Assembly: GCA_934539585.1 (NCBI GenBank)
Contig: CAKTCT010000007.1
Span: 1 to 64,000, forward strand
Length of the DNA stretch: 64,000 bases
Source of the DNA: an uncultured Oscillospiraceae bacterium
GTDB taxonomy: Bacteria > Bacillota > Clostridia > Oscillospirales > Ruminococcaceae
Direction: 5' to 3'
Made by a program: the position numbers and the translations under genes. This document shows positions 24,990 through 32,618 of the stretch, one piece after another. The stretch's first letter is position 1, and each line of letters opens with the position of its first letter. The notes under the pieces were generated by a model. That model did not search any database. It was not told the DNA's origin and saw only the letters and a program-made list of their open reading frames with translations.

Positions 24990-26072
24990 ATGGCCTACCA
25001 GCTTTGCGAAAAAATGCGGGAGCTGACCCCCTACGACCCCATCGAGGGGGAGTACCGGGTCCGGCTGGACGCCAACGAGAGCTATTTTGTCCCCGACGAG
25101 GGGCTTCGGAAGGAGCTGGCGGAGGCGGCGGCCTCCGTGGCCTTCAATCGGTATCCGGACCCCTATGCCAAGGAGCTGTGCGGGGCTTTCGCGGCGCTGT
25201 ACGGCCTTCCGGAGGCGGCGGTGACGGCGGGGAACGGCTCCGACGAGCTCATCAGCCTGATCTGCGGCAGCCTGCTCCAGAAGGGGGACCGGCTGCTGAC
25301 TCTGGCGCCGGATTTTTCCATGTACCGCTTCTACGGGGAGATTTTTGAAAATCCCGTGGACGTGCTGGAAAAGGAGGCGGACCTTTCCATCGACGTGGAC
25401 AAGGTCATCCGCTATGTCCGGGAAAACGGGGTCAGGGCGGTGCTCTTTTCCAACCCGTGCAATCCCACGGGCCGGGGGCTTCCCCGGGAGGAGGTCCGGA
25501 GGCTGGTCTCCGGGGTGGAGGCGCTGGTAGTCCTGGACGAAGCCTACATGGACTTCTGGGACCAGAGTCTGCTGCCGGAGGTCCTCAACTATGACAACCT
25601 GATCATCCTGAAGACCTGCTCCAAGGCCATGGGCATGGCGGCCCTTCGGGTGGGATTCGCCGTGGCGGGGCCGGTGCTGACCCGGGCGCTGCGGGCAGCG
25701 AAATCGCCCTACAACGTCAATTCCATCTCCCAGGCCATGGGGGCCTGCGTGCTGAAAAAGCGGGAGCTGCTGGAAGGCTGCCGGAACGCTCTGGTCCGCA
25801 GCGCACGGGAGCTTTGGGAGGGGCTTTCCGCCCTGGCGGAGAGGTTTCCGGCGCTGGAGGAGGTCTATCCCACCTGCACCAATTTCGTTTTTGTCCGGAC
25901 GGCGGGGTGCCGGGAAATCCACAAGGCGCTGCTGGAACGGTCCGTGGCCGTCCGGTGCTTTGACGGGAGCCTGCGGATCACCGCAGGCTCCCCGGAGGAG
26001 AACCGGACATTATTGGAGGCCCTGGGCGATATACTGATAGAGATGGGAGGGACCCCTCATGCGGGCTGCTGA
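24990..26072 (+). CDS. hisC: Histidinol-phosphate aminotransferase
   Basis: 360 residues, fold-type I PLP enzyme making histidinol phosphate from imidazole acetol phosphate. Starts with LDANES substrate loop (about 24-29); SNPCNPTG and LDEAYMDF are the cofactor-binding strands; Lys212 in KTCSKAMGMAALRVGFAV forms the Schiff base; final Arg in LRITAGSPEEN. Overlaps hisB by 14 nt. Confidence 0.95.
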   Translation: MAYQLCEKMRELTPYDPIEGEYRVRLDANESYFVPDEGLRKELAEAAASVAFNRYPDPYAKELCGAFAALYGLPEAAVTAGNGSDELISLICGSLLQKGDRLLTLAPDFSMYRFYGEIFENPVDVLEKEADLSIDVDKVIRYVRENGVRAVLFSNPCNPTGRGLPREEVRRLVSGVEALVVLDEAYMDFWDQSLLPEVLNYDNLIILKTCSKAMGMAALRVGFAVAGPVLTRALRAAKSPYNVNSISQAMGACVLKKRELLEGCRNALVRSARELWEGLSALAERFPALEEVYPTCTNFVFVRTAGCREIHKALLERSVAVRCFDGSLRITAGSPEENRTLLEALGDILIEMGGTPHAGC

Positions 26073-26637
26073 AGTCATCCGCCGGACCCGGGAGACCAAC
26101 GTCCGGGTCCGGCTCAACGTGGACGGGACCGGGCAGACGGAAATCTCCACCGGGGTGGGATTTTTCGACCACATGCTGACGGCTCTGGGGGCCCACGCGG
26201 GATTTGACCTGCTGGTTCAGGTCCAGGGGGACCTGAACGTGGACTGCCACCACACCATCGAGGACACCGGCATCGTTCTGGGCCAGGCGCTGCAAAAGGC
26301 GCTGGGGGACGTTCCCGTGGCGCGGTACGGCTCCGCCTTTATCCCCATGGACGAGGCCCTGGGGTTTGTGGCCCTGGACATCAGCAGGCGGCCCTTTCTG
26401 GTGTTCCAGTGCGATTTTGCCGCCGACCGCATCGGGGAGATGGACACCCAGATGGTGGAGGAATTTTTCCGGGCCTTCGCGTTCCAGGCGGGAATCACCC
26501 TCCACGCAAAGGTGGAATACGGCAAAAACGACCACCACAAGGCCGAGGCCCTGTTCAAGGCCCTGGCTCACAGCCTGAAGGCGGCGGTGGTCCCCCTGGG
26601 GGACCGGGCCGTGCTGTCCACCAAGGGCGTTCTGTGA
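26059..26637 (+). CDS. hisB: Imidazoleglycerol-phosphate dehydratase
   Basis: 192 residues, the monofunctional dehydratase without the phosphatase domain seen in enterobacteria. Both manganese-binding repeats are visible: FFDHML plus DCHHTIEDTGI, and the second set KNDHHKAEALFKAL. Because the phosphatase is absent, a HisN/HisK-type histidinol phosphatase must lie elsewhere. Confidence 0.97.
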   Translation: MRAAEVIRRTRETNVRVRLNVDGTGQTEISTGVGFFDHMLTALGAHAGFDLLVQVQGDLNVDCHHTIEDTGIVLGQALQKALGDVPVARYGSAFIPMDEALGFVALDISRRPFLVFQCDFAADRIGEMDTQMVEEFFRAFAFQAGITLHAKVEYGKNDHHKAEALFKALAHSLKAAVVPLGDRAVLSTKGVL

Positions 26638-26653
26638 CGGAAGGGGAAGGAAC

Positions 26654-27253
26654 ATGATCGCCATTATCGATTACGGGGCGGGGAACCTGTTCAGCGTCCA
26701 GAACGCCCTGGGCTATCTGGGAATCCCCAGCGGAATCACCCGGGATGCGGAGGACCTCCGCCGGGCCGACGGGCTCATTCTTCCGGGAGTGGGGGCGTTT
26801 CCCGACGCCATGAAGATGCTTTCCGCCACCGGCCTTACCGATACCATCCGGGAGGAGGCGGGGAAGAAGCCCTTCCTGGGCATCTGCCTGGGGATGCAGA
26901 TGCTTTTTGAGGAGAGCACCGAGTTTTCCCGGACCAGGGGGCTGAGCCTTCTGCCGGGGCGGGTGGACTGGATCCGCTGCCCCTATAAAATTCCCCACAT
27001 GGGCTGGAACAGCCTGCAGTTCGCCAAAAAAAGCCCGCTGCTGGAGGGGGTCGATGAAGGGGCCTACGTCTATTTCGTCCACTCCTTTCAGGCGTACCCG
27101 GAGGAGGGGGATTTGTCCGCCTTCTGCGACTACGGGACGAAAATCCCGGCGCTGGTGGAGCGGGGGAACGTCTTTGGGGCCCAGTTCCATCCGGAAAAAA
27201 GCGGCAACGTGGGGCTCACCATACTGAAAAACTTCGGGAGGCTGGCCAGATGA
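26654..27253 (+). CDS. hisH: Imidazole glycerol phosphate synthase, glutaminase subunit
   Basis: 199 residues, class I glutamine amidotransferase that feeds ammonia to HisF. Nucleophile Cys78 in FLGICLGMQMLFEES; the His-Glu pair is in FGAQFHPEKSG near the C terminus. IDYGAGNLFSVQNAL at the start. Overlaps hisA by 4 nt. Confidence 0.96.
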   Translation: MIAIIDYGAGNLFSVQNALGYLGIPSGITRDAEDLRRADGLILPGVGAFPDAMKMLSATGLTDTIREEAGKKPFLGICLGMQMLFEESTEFSRTRGLSLLPGRVDWIRCPYKIPHMGWNSLQFAKKSPLLEGVDEGAYVYFVHSFQAYPEEGDLSAFCDYGTKIPALVERGNVFGAQFHPEKSGNVGLTILKNFGRLAR

Positions 27254-27975
27254 TCATTTTTCCGGCAATCGACATCAAGGACGGCAGCTGCGTGCGGCTG
27301 TTCAAGGGGGACTTCGGCACCGTGGAAAAGGTGGCGGAGGACCCGCTGAAAACCGCCCGCTCCTTTGAGGAAAAGGGCGCTTCCTGGATCCACATGGTGG
27401 ACCTGGACGGGGCCAAGGACGCCGCTCCCCGGAACACGGAGATTTTCTTCGACGTGGTCCGGAACACCTCCTTACAGGTGGAGGTGGGCGGGGGCATCCG
27501 CTCCATGGACACGGTGGAGAAGTATCTCAGCGGCGGCGTTCAGCGGGTGATCTTAGGGTCGGCGGCGGTGAAGAATCCGGCTCTGGTCCGGGAGGCCGTC
27601 CGGGAGTACGGCGGCCGCATCGCCGTGGGCATCGACGCCAAAAACGGCATGGCCGCTGTGGAGGGCTGGCTGGACGCCAGCAGCGCCCACTATCTGGACC
27701 TGGCCAAGGCCATGGAGGCCGCCGGGGTCCGGACCATCATCTACACCGACATTTCCCGGGACGGGACCCTGACCGGGCCCAACCTCCGGGAGCTGGCCGC
27801 CATCAACGCGGCGGTCTCCTGCCAGATCGTGGCCAGCGGGGGAATCTCCGGTATCCAGGACATCCGGGCGCTGAAGGGGCTGGGGCTCTACGGGGCCATC
27901 TGCGGGAAATCCCTCTACAAAGGAACCCTGGACCTTTCCCAGGCCATTGAAGCGGCCAAAGAGGAGGTGGGATGA
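27250..27975 (+). CDS. hisA: ProFAR isomerase
   Basis: 241 residues, TIM barrel that converts ProFAR to PRFAR. Catalytic Asp8 in FPAIDIKDGSCVRL and the second Asp in YTDISRDGTLTGPN; phosphate-binding GGGIRSMDT and ASGGISG. HisA and HisF are adjacent homologues here, as in most bacteria. Confidence 0.96.
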   Translation: MIIFPAIDIKDGSCVRLFKGDFGTVEKVAEDPLKTARSFEEKGASWIHMVDLDGAKDAAPRNTEIFFDVVRNTSLQVEVGGGIRSMDTVEKYLSGGVQRVILGSAAVKNPALVREAVREYGGRIAVGIDAKNGMAAVEGWLDASSAHYLDLAKAMEAAGVRTIIYTDISRDGTLTGPNLRELAAINAAVSCQIVASGGISGIQDIRALKGLGLYGAICGKSLYKGTLDLSQAIEAAKEEVG

Positions 27976-28730
27976 TGCTGGCAAAACGGATCATTCCCTG
28001 TCTGGACGTCCGGGACGGCAAGGTGGTCAAGGGCGTCAACTTCGTGGGGATCAAAGAGGTGGGCGACCCGGTGGAATGTGCGGAGATGTACAACCGCCAG
28101 GGCGCCGACGAGATCGTATTCTTAGACATCACGGCCACCAGCGACCATCGGGAGACCATGGCCGACGTGGTCCGGGAGACGGCCAAAAAGGTCTTTGTCC
28201 CCCTGACCGTTGGCGGCGGCATCACCTCTCCGGAGGACTTTGCCAAGCTCCTGCGGGCCGGGGCGGATAAGGTCAGCGTCAACTCGGCGGCGCTGAAAAA
28301 TCCCCGGCTCATCGCCGACGCGGCGGCCCGGTTCGGCAGCCAGTGCGTGGTGGCGGCCATCGACGCCAAGCGGATGGAGGACGGCTCCTGGCACGCTTTT
28401 TCCGCAGGCGGGCGGGTGGACACCGGCATCGACGCGGTCTGGTGGGCCAGGGAAGCCTGCCGCCTGGGGGCGGGGGAAATCCTCCTGACCTCCATGGACG
28501 CCGACGGCACCCGGGACGGCTTCGACCTGGCGCTGCTGAATGCGGTCATCGCCCGGGTCAGCGTTCCCGTCATCGCCTCCGGCGGCTGCGGGAAGCTGGA
28601 GCACTTTTCCCAGGTCTTTGAGGAGACCGGAGCCGACGCGGCCCTGGCGGCGTCGCTGTTTCACTATCAGGAACTGACGGTGGGGGAGGTCAAGGACCAC
28701 CTTCGCCGGAGAAATATCCCGGTGCGCTGA
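27975..28730 (+). CDS. hisF: Imidazole glycerol phosphate synthase, cyclase subunit
   Basis: 251 residues. Ring-closing subunit that makes IGP and AICAR with HisH. Asp11 in IIPCLDVRDGKVVKGVNF, LTVGGGITSPEDF, and SMDADGTRDGFDL with the second catalytic Asp. Two adjacent ATGs exist at 27972 and 27975; AGGAGG (27962-27967) is 7 nt from the second, which also puts the catalytic Asp at the usual position 11. Confidence 0.96.
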   Translation: MLAKRIIPCLDVRDGKVVKGVNFVGIKEVGDPVECAEMYNRQGADEIVFLDITATSDHRETMADVVRETAKKVFVPLTVGGGITSPEDFAKLLRAGADKVSVNSAALKNPRLIADAAARFGSQCVVAAIDAKRMEDGSWHAFSAGGRVDTGIDAVWWAREACRLGAGEILLTSMDADGTRDGFDLALLNAVIARVSVPVIASGGCGKLEHFSQVFEETGADAALAASLFHYQELTVGEVKDHLRRRNIPVR

Positions 28731-28756
28731 GCCCGGAGAATTGAGGAGAAAAGGAT

Positions 28757-29842
28757 ATGGAAAAGATCATTCTGACTGGCGACCGCCCCACCGGGCGGCT
28801 TCATGTGGGACATTACGTAGGCTCCCTGCGGCGGCGGGTGGAGCTGCAGAACTCCGGCGATTACGCCAAGACCTTCATCATGATCGCCGATGCCCAGGCT
28901 CTCACCGACAACATCGAGAACCCGGAAAAGGTCCGGCAGAACATCATCGAGGTGGCGCTGGATTACCTCTCCTGCGGACTGGACCCGGCCAAATCCACCC
29001 TGTTCATTCAGTCCCAGATTTCCGAGCTCTGCGAGCTGACCTTCTACTACATGGACCTGGTGACGGTGTCCCGGCTCCAGCGGAACCCCACGGTGAAATC
29101 GGAAATCCAGATGCGGAACTTTGAAGCCAGCATCCCCGTGGGCTTCTTCACCTATCCCATCAGCCAGGCGGCGGACATCACCGCCTTCAAGGCCACCACC
29201 GTCCCCGTGGGCGAGGACCAGCTGCCCATGATCGAGCAGTGCCGGGAGATCGTCCGGAAGTTCAACACCATCTACGCCGAGGTCCTGGTGGAGCCGGACG
29301 CCCTGATCCCCCAGAACGCCGCCTGCCTCCGGCTGCCCGGCATCGACGGCAAGGCCAAAATGAGCAAGTCCCTGGGCAACTGCATCTACCTGGCGGACAC
29401 TCCCGACGACATCCGCGCCAAGGTCATGAGCATGTACACCGACCCCAACCACATCTCCGTCAAGGACCCCGGCAAGGTGGAGGGGAACACCGTCTTTACC
29501 TATCTGGACGCCTTCTGCTCTGACGGGGATTTCGCCCGGTTCCTGCCGGATTACGCCAATCTGGACGAACTGAAGGACCACTACCGCCGGGGCGGCCTGG
29601 GCGACGTCAAGGTGAAGAAATTCCTCCTGAACGTCCTTATGGAGACCCTGGAGCCTATCCAGAAGCGGCGGAAAGAGTACGAAAAGGACATCCCCGGAAT
29701 CTATGAAATCCTCAAAAAGGGCAGCGACACGGCCCGGGAGACTGCGGCCCAGACCCTTTCCGAGGTCAAGCGCGCCATGCGGATCAACTATTTCGAGGAC
29801 CTGGACCTGATCCGGCAGCAGGCCGGCAAGTACAACGGCTGA
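28757..29842 (+). CDS. trpS: Tryptophanyl-tRNA synthetase
   Basis: 361 residues, class I synthetase. ILTGDRPTGRLHVGHYVGSL carries the HIGH-type signature (HVGH), AKMSKSLGN the KMSKS loop. This sequence type, with a TGDRPTG start, is common in streptococci and clostridia. It sits 26 nt after hisF and shares its last base with hisI's longer start, so it is expressed with the his genes. Whether it is the only TrpRS cannot be told from the window. Confidence 0.93.
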   Translation: MEKIILTGDRPTGRLHVGHYVGSLRRRVELQNSGDYAKTFIMIADAQALTDNIENPEKVRQNIIEVALDYLSCGLDPAKSTLFIQSQISELCELTFYYMDLVTVSRLQRNPTVKSEIQMRNFEASIPVGFFTYPISQAADITAFKATTVPVGEDQLPMIEQCREIVRKFNTIYAEVLVEPDALIPQNAACLRLPGIDGKAKMSKSLGNCIYLADTPDDIRAKVMSMYTDPNHISVKDPGKVEGNTVFTYLDAFCSDGDFARFLPDYANLDELKDHYRRGGLGDVKVKKFLLNVLMETLEPIQKRRKEYEKDIPGIYEILKKGSDTARETAAQTLSEVKRAMRINYFEDLDLIRQQAGKYNG

Positions 29843-29853
29843 TGGGAGACGCT

Positions 29854-30192
29854 ATGGATCTGGACCGTTATTTCGTCAAGGGCCCGCTGATCCCCGCCGT
29901 TGTGGTGGAGGAGAAAAGCGGGGAGGTGCTGATGCTGGCCTATATGAACCGGGAAAGCCTCCAGAAGACCCTGGAAACCGGCTACACCTGGTTTTACAGC
30001 CGGTCCCGGCAGGAGCTCTGGAACAAAGGGGCCACCAGCGGCCACGTGCAGAAGGTCAAGCGCATCGCCGCCGACTGCGACGATGACACCCTGCTGGTCA
30101 CGGTGGAGCAGACGGGAGCCGCCTGCCACACTGGGCATCACAGCTGTTTTTTCAAGGAAATCTGGAGGGAAACCCATGAAGAAAACCATTGA
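29854..30192 (+). CDS. hisI: Phosphoribosyl-AMP cyclohydrolase
   Basis: About 112 residues from MDLDRYF. Zinc hydrolase opening the purine ring of PR-AMP. AYMNRESLQKTLETG, WNKGATSGHVQKV and the metal-binding DCDDDTLL plus CHTGHHSCF are intact. ATG 29842 is also in frame and touches the trpS stop, but GGGAGA sits 5 nt before 29854. HisI and HisE are separate proteins here, not the enterobacterial fusion; their genes overlap by 17 nt. Confidence 0.93.
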   Translation: MDLDRYFVKGPLIPAVVVEEKSGEVLMLAYMNRESLQKTLETGYTWFYSRSRQELWNKGATSGHVQKVKRIAADCDDDTLLVTVEQTGAACHTGHHSCFFKEIWRETHEENH

Positions 30193-30502
30193 GGGACTTT
30201 ACGAAGTGGTCAAGGAGCGGAAGGAGCACGCCGTTGAGGGCTCCTACACCTGCTACCTCTTTGAAAAGGGCCTGGACAAAATTCTGAAAAAGTGCGGCGA
30301 GGAGTGCTCTGAAATGATCATCGCCGCCAAGAATCAGGACAACGACGAGCTCTCCAACGAGATGTGCGACCTGATCTACCACATGCTAGTCCTGATGGCC
30401 CAGCAGGGGCTGGAGCTTTCGGACATCCAGGCCATTCTGGAGCAGCGTCGGCAGAAAATCGGGAATCTGAAGGTCTTTCATCAGACCGACCACGAATCCT
30501 GA
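30176..30502 (+). CDS. hisE: Phosphoribosyl-ATP pyrophosphatase
   Basis: 108 residues, all-alpha MazG-like hydrolase removing pyrophosphate from PR-ATP. LKKCGEECSEMIIAAKN and NEMCDLIYHMLVLMAQQG hold the acidic magnesium-binding E/D residues. GGAGGG lies 7 nt before ATG 30176. Last gene of the his operon. Confidence 0.93.
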   Translation: MKKTIEGLYEVVKERKEHAVEGSYTCYLFEKGLDKILKKCGEECSEMIIAAKNQDNDELSNEMCDLIYHMLVLMAQQGLELSDIQAILEQRRQKIGNLKVFHQTDHES

Positions 30503-30515
30503 TCCCCAGGACGTT

Positions 30516-30560
30516 TCACAGCCCGGACGTACAACGGAAACTTTTTCCGAAAGGCTGTGA
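30516..30560 (+). promoter_or_regulatory. Stem-loop enclosing the symporter start
   Basis: TCACAGCC (30516-30523) pairs with GGCTGTGA (30553-30560), whose 3' arm contains the GTG start. Inside the loop CGGAAA-CTT-TTTCCG (30535-30549) forms a second hairpin. The fold could hide the start codon and so control translation. It is too small for a glycine riboswitch. Confidence 0.45.
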
Positions 30561-31930
30561 GGAGCGTGGCATCTTTCTGGGAACGATTGGAGGACATTAC
30601 CGGCCCCGGCTTTGTGGTGATCCTGACGGGGGCGGGGGTCTATCTGAGTCTGCGGCTGGGATTTTTCCAGCTGCTCCATGGGAAAACGGTCTGGAGGGAG
30701 ACCTTCGGGCGGCTGTTCCGGGGCCGGGAGGCCGGGGAGGAGGGGGCCATCTCCCCCTTTCAGGCCACGGCCACGGCTCTGGCCGGGACCCTGGGCACCG
30801 GGAACATCGCGGGGGTGGCCACGGCCCTGGTCAGCGGCGGCCCCGGGGCCATTGTCTGGATGGGAATCAGCTCCCTGTTCAGCATGGCCCTGAAGTTTTC
30901 GGAGATCGTCCTGGCGGTCCGCTACCAGCGGAAAAATGACCGGGGCGAGCGGGTCGGCGGGCCCATGTACTACATCCGGGACGGCATGGGGAGCCCGGCT
31001 CTGGCGGCGGTTTTCGCCGTGCTGTGCGCCGCGGCTTCCTTCGGCATCGGAAATCTGGCCCAGGCAAACGCCGCGGCCGCCGCCATGGAGGAGTCCTTCG
31101 GGGTGCCCCAGGCGGTTTCCGGGGCGGTGCTTCTGGCGGTGACGGGGCTGGTCCTCTGCGGGGGCATCCGGCGGATCGCCTGGCTGACCGAGCGGGTGGT
31201 GCCGGTGATGGCCGGGGTCTATCTCCTGGCGTCGGCGGCGGTGCTGGTCCTTTCGGCGGAAAAGCTGCCGGGGATTTTTGCCCGGATGCTCCGGGAGGCG
31301 TTTCAGGTTCCGGCGGCGGCCGGGGGCGTCCTGGGATTCTTGGTGTCCCGGCCGGTGGGGCTGGGCATGGCCCGGGGCGTTTTTTCCAACGAGGCGGGGA
31401 TGGGCTCCGCGCCCATCGTCCACGGGGCGGCCCGGACGGATTCCGCCGTGCGGCAGGGGTTCTGGGGCGTGGTGGAGGTCTTTCTGGACACCACGGTGAT
31501 GTGTACCGTCACGGCCCTGGTGATCCTGGCGGCGGGGGAGGAGGGCTCCGGCCTGGACGGCGCGGCCCTGACGGCGGCGGCCTTCCGGCGGACCCTGGGG
31601 CGGTACGCTTCGGGGTTTGTCGCCGTTTCCATCTGCTTTTTCGCCGCGGCCAGCATCCTGGGGTGGAGCTATTACGGGGAAAAGGCCATCGAATATCTGA
31701 CGCCCAGGGCCGGCGTCCGGAGGCTTTACCGGGTCCTTTACCTCTGCGGGGTCTTTGGGGGAGCGGTGCTCTCTTTGGAGGCGGTCTGGGGGATTTCCGA
31801 CCTGCTGAACCTGCTGATGGCTGTTCCTAACGTGGCGGCTGTACTTGTTTTGAGCACAACTGTCGCGGAGGAGAAGAAAAGCTACTTCAAAAAGCGCAAA
31901 AAACGCGGAAAACCGGCGGATTTCCTGTGA
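30557..31930 (+). CDS. Sodium:alanine/glycine symporter (AGCS family)
   Basis: 457 residues, about ten to eleven membrane helices. Imports alanine or glycine with sodium. Family signatures: FQATATALAGTLGTGNIAGV, GGPGAIVWMG, GGPMYYIRDGMG, SNEAGMGSAPIVHGAA. A highly basic C-terminal tail (KKRKKRG). The start is uncertain: GTG 30557 is used because it gives the full N-terminal helix, but GAAAGG is only 2-3 nt away and the start lies in a stem. 54 nt after hisE; may be read from the his operon. Confidence 0.9.
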   Translation: MRSVASFWERLEDITGPGFVVILTGAGVYLSLRLGFFQLLHGKTVWRETFGRLFRGREAGEEGAISPFQATATALAGTLGTGNIAGVATALVSGGPGAIVWMGISSLFSMALKFSEIVLAVRYQRKNDRGERVGGPMYYIRDGMGSPALAAVFAVLCAAASFGIGNLAQANAAAAAMEESFGVPQAVSGAVLLAVTGLVLCGGIRRIAWLTERVVPVMAGVYLLASAAVLVLSAEKLPGIFARMLREAFQVPAAAGGVLGFLVSRPVGLGMARGVFSNEAGMGSAPIVHGAARTDSAVRQGFWGVVEVFLDTTVMCTVTALVILAAGEEGSGLDGAALTAAAFRRTLGRYASGFVAVSICFFAAASILGWSYYGEKAIEYLTPRAGVRRLYRVLYLCGVFGGAVLSLEAVWGISDLLNLLMAVPNVAAVLVLSTTVAEEKKSYFKKRKKRGKPADFL

Positions 31931-32158
31931 AGATTCGCCATGATCCTTTGCAATCGAAAGAAATTCAACGATACAGTGCTGTGAAGTGCTGAAAATGTAG
32001 AAAAATCGAAAAATGCCCGCATTTTTCTGAAAATATGGAAATTGTGGATTCTTCCGGAACGTGTTATAGTTGTACTCAGTCGATTTACAGATGTTTTTGT
32101 ACAGCGGATACCCACCGGAAGAATCCGGATGTCTGAACCCAAGGATGGAGGAGTTCTC
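31931..32158. other. Intergenic leader with hairpins, promoter of ACT-hom-lysC
   Basis: AT-rich gap. GAAAAATG-CCCG-CATTTTTC (32008-32027) may weakly end symporter transcription. TATAGT (32065-32070) is the best -10, with TTGTGG 16 bp upstream as a poor -35. The element is enclosed by a 12-bp inverted repeat (next entry). Confidence 0.45.
32046..32126. repeat. Perfect 12-bp inverted repeat around the hom-lysC promoter
   Basis: GGATTCTTCCGG at 32046-32057 is exactly inverted as CCGGAAGAATCC at 32115-32126, 57 bp apart. A further TGTAC/GTACA pair lies between. The candidate -10 is inside. It could be paired operator sites or the base of a long RNA stem if transcription starts upstream. Confidence 0.6.
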
Positions 32159-32593
32159 ATGAGCGAAAAGCCCCAATATCTGGTCGTGAAGGCCGATGTT
32201 CTGCCCGATGTCTTTACCAAGGTCATCGAGGCCAAGCAGCTGCTTTCCAAGGCCCAGGCCAAGAACTCCTCGGACGCCTGCCGGATCGTGGGAATCTCCC
32301 GCAGCGCCTACTACAAGTACAAGGACAGCGTTCAGCTCTACGAGGAAAAGGACGGCGGCCAGCTGGGGACGCTCTACTTCAAGCTGTCGGACGAGCCCGG
32401 GGTCCTGTCCCGGGTCCTGCAGAAGCTCTACGAGCTGGGGGCCAACATTCTGACGGTAAACCAGAACATTCCCGTGGACGCCGTGGCCGTTGTGACCATC
32501 AGCGTCCGGATCGACCGGGACAAGGTGGATCCGGACGAGGTCATCAAAAATCTCCTGGCAATTTATGGCGTTGTGTCTGTGAAGCGAATATAA
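32159..32593 (+). CDS. ACT domain protein, PheB/UPF0735 family
   Basis: 144 residues. N-terminal region (about 1-65) with the family pattern QLLSKAQAKNSSDACRIVGISRSAYYKYKD, which looks like a small helix-turn-helix, then an ACT domain (about 70-144: LYFKLSDEPGVLSRVLQKLY). GGAGGAG sits before ATG 32159. PheB-like ACT proteins commonly precede homoserine dehydrogenase, as here, and probably sense an amino acid to regulate the operon or an enzyme; B. subtilis PheB was once suggested to be a chorismate mutase, for which there is no catalytic motif here. Confidence 0.88.
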   Translation: MSEKPQYLVVKADVLPDVFTKVIEAKQLLSKAQAKNSSDACRIVGISRSAYYKYKDSVQLYEEKDGGQLGTLYFKLSDEPGVLSRVLQKLYELGANILTVNQNIPVDAVAVVTISVRIDRDKVDPDEVIKNLLAIYGVVSVKRI

Positions 32594-32618
32594 TGGGAAA
32601 GCGATGGTGGAAGCAGGA

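Noticed and set aside
30503..30560. Glycine riboswitch ahead of the AGCS symporter
   Set aside because: Only about 55 nt are available and the conserved glycine aptamer cores are not visible.
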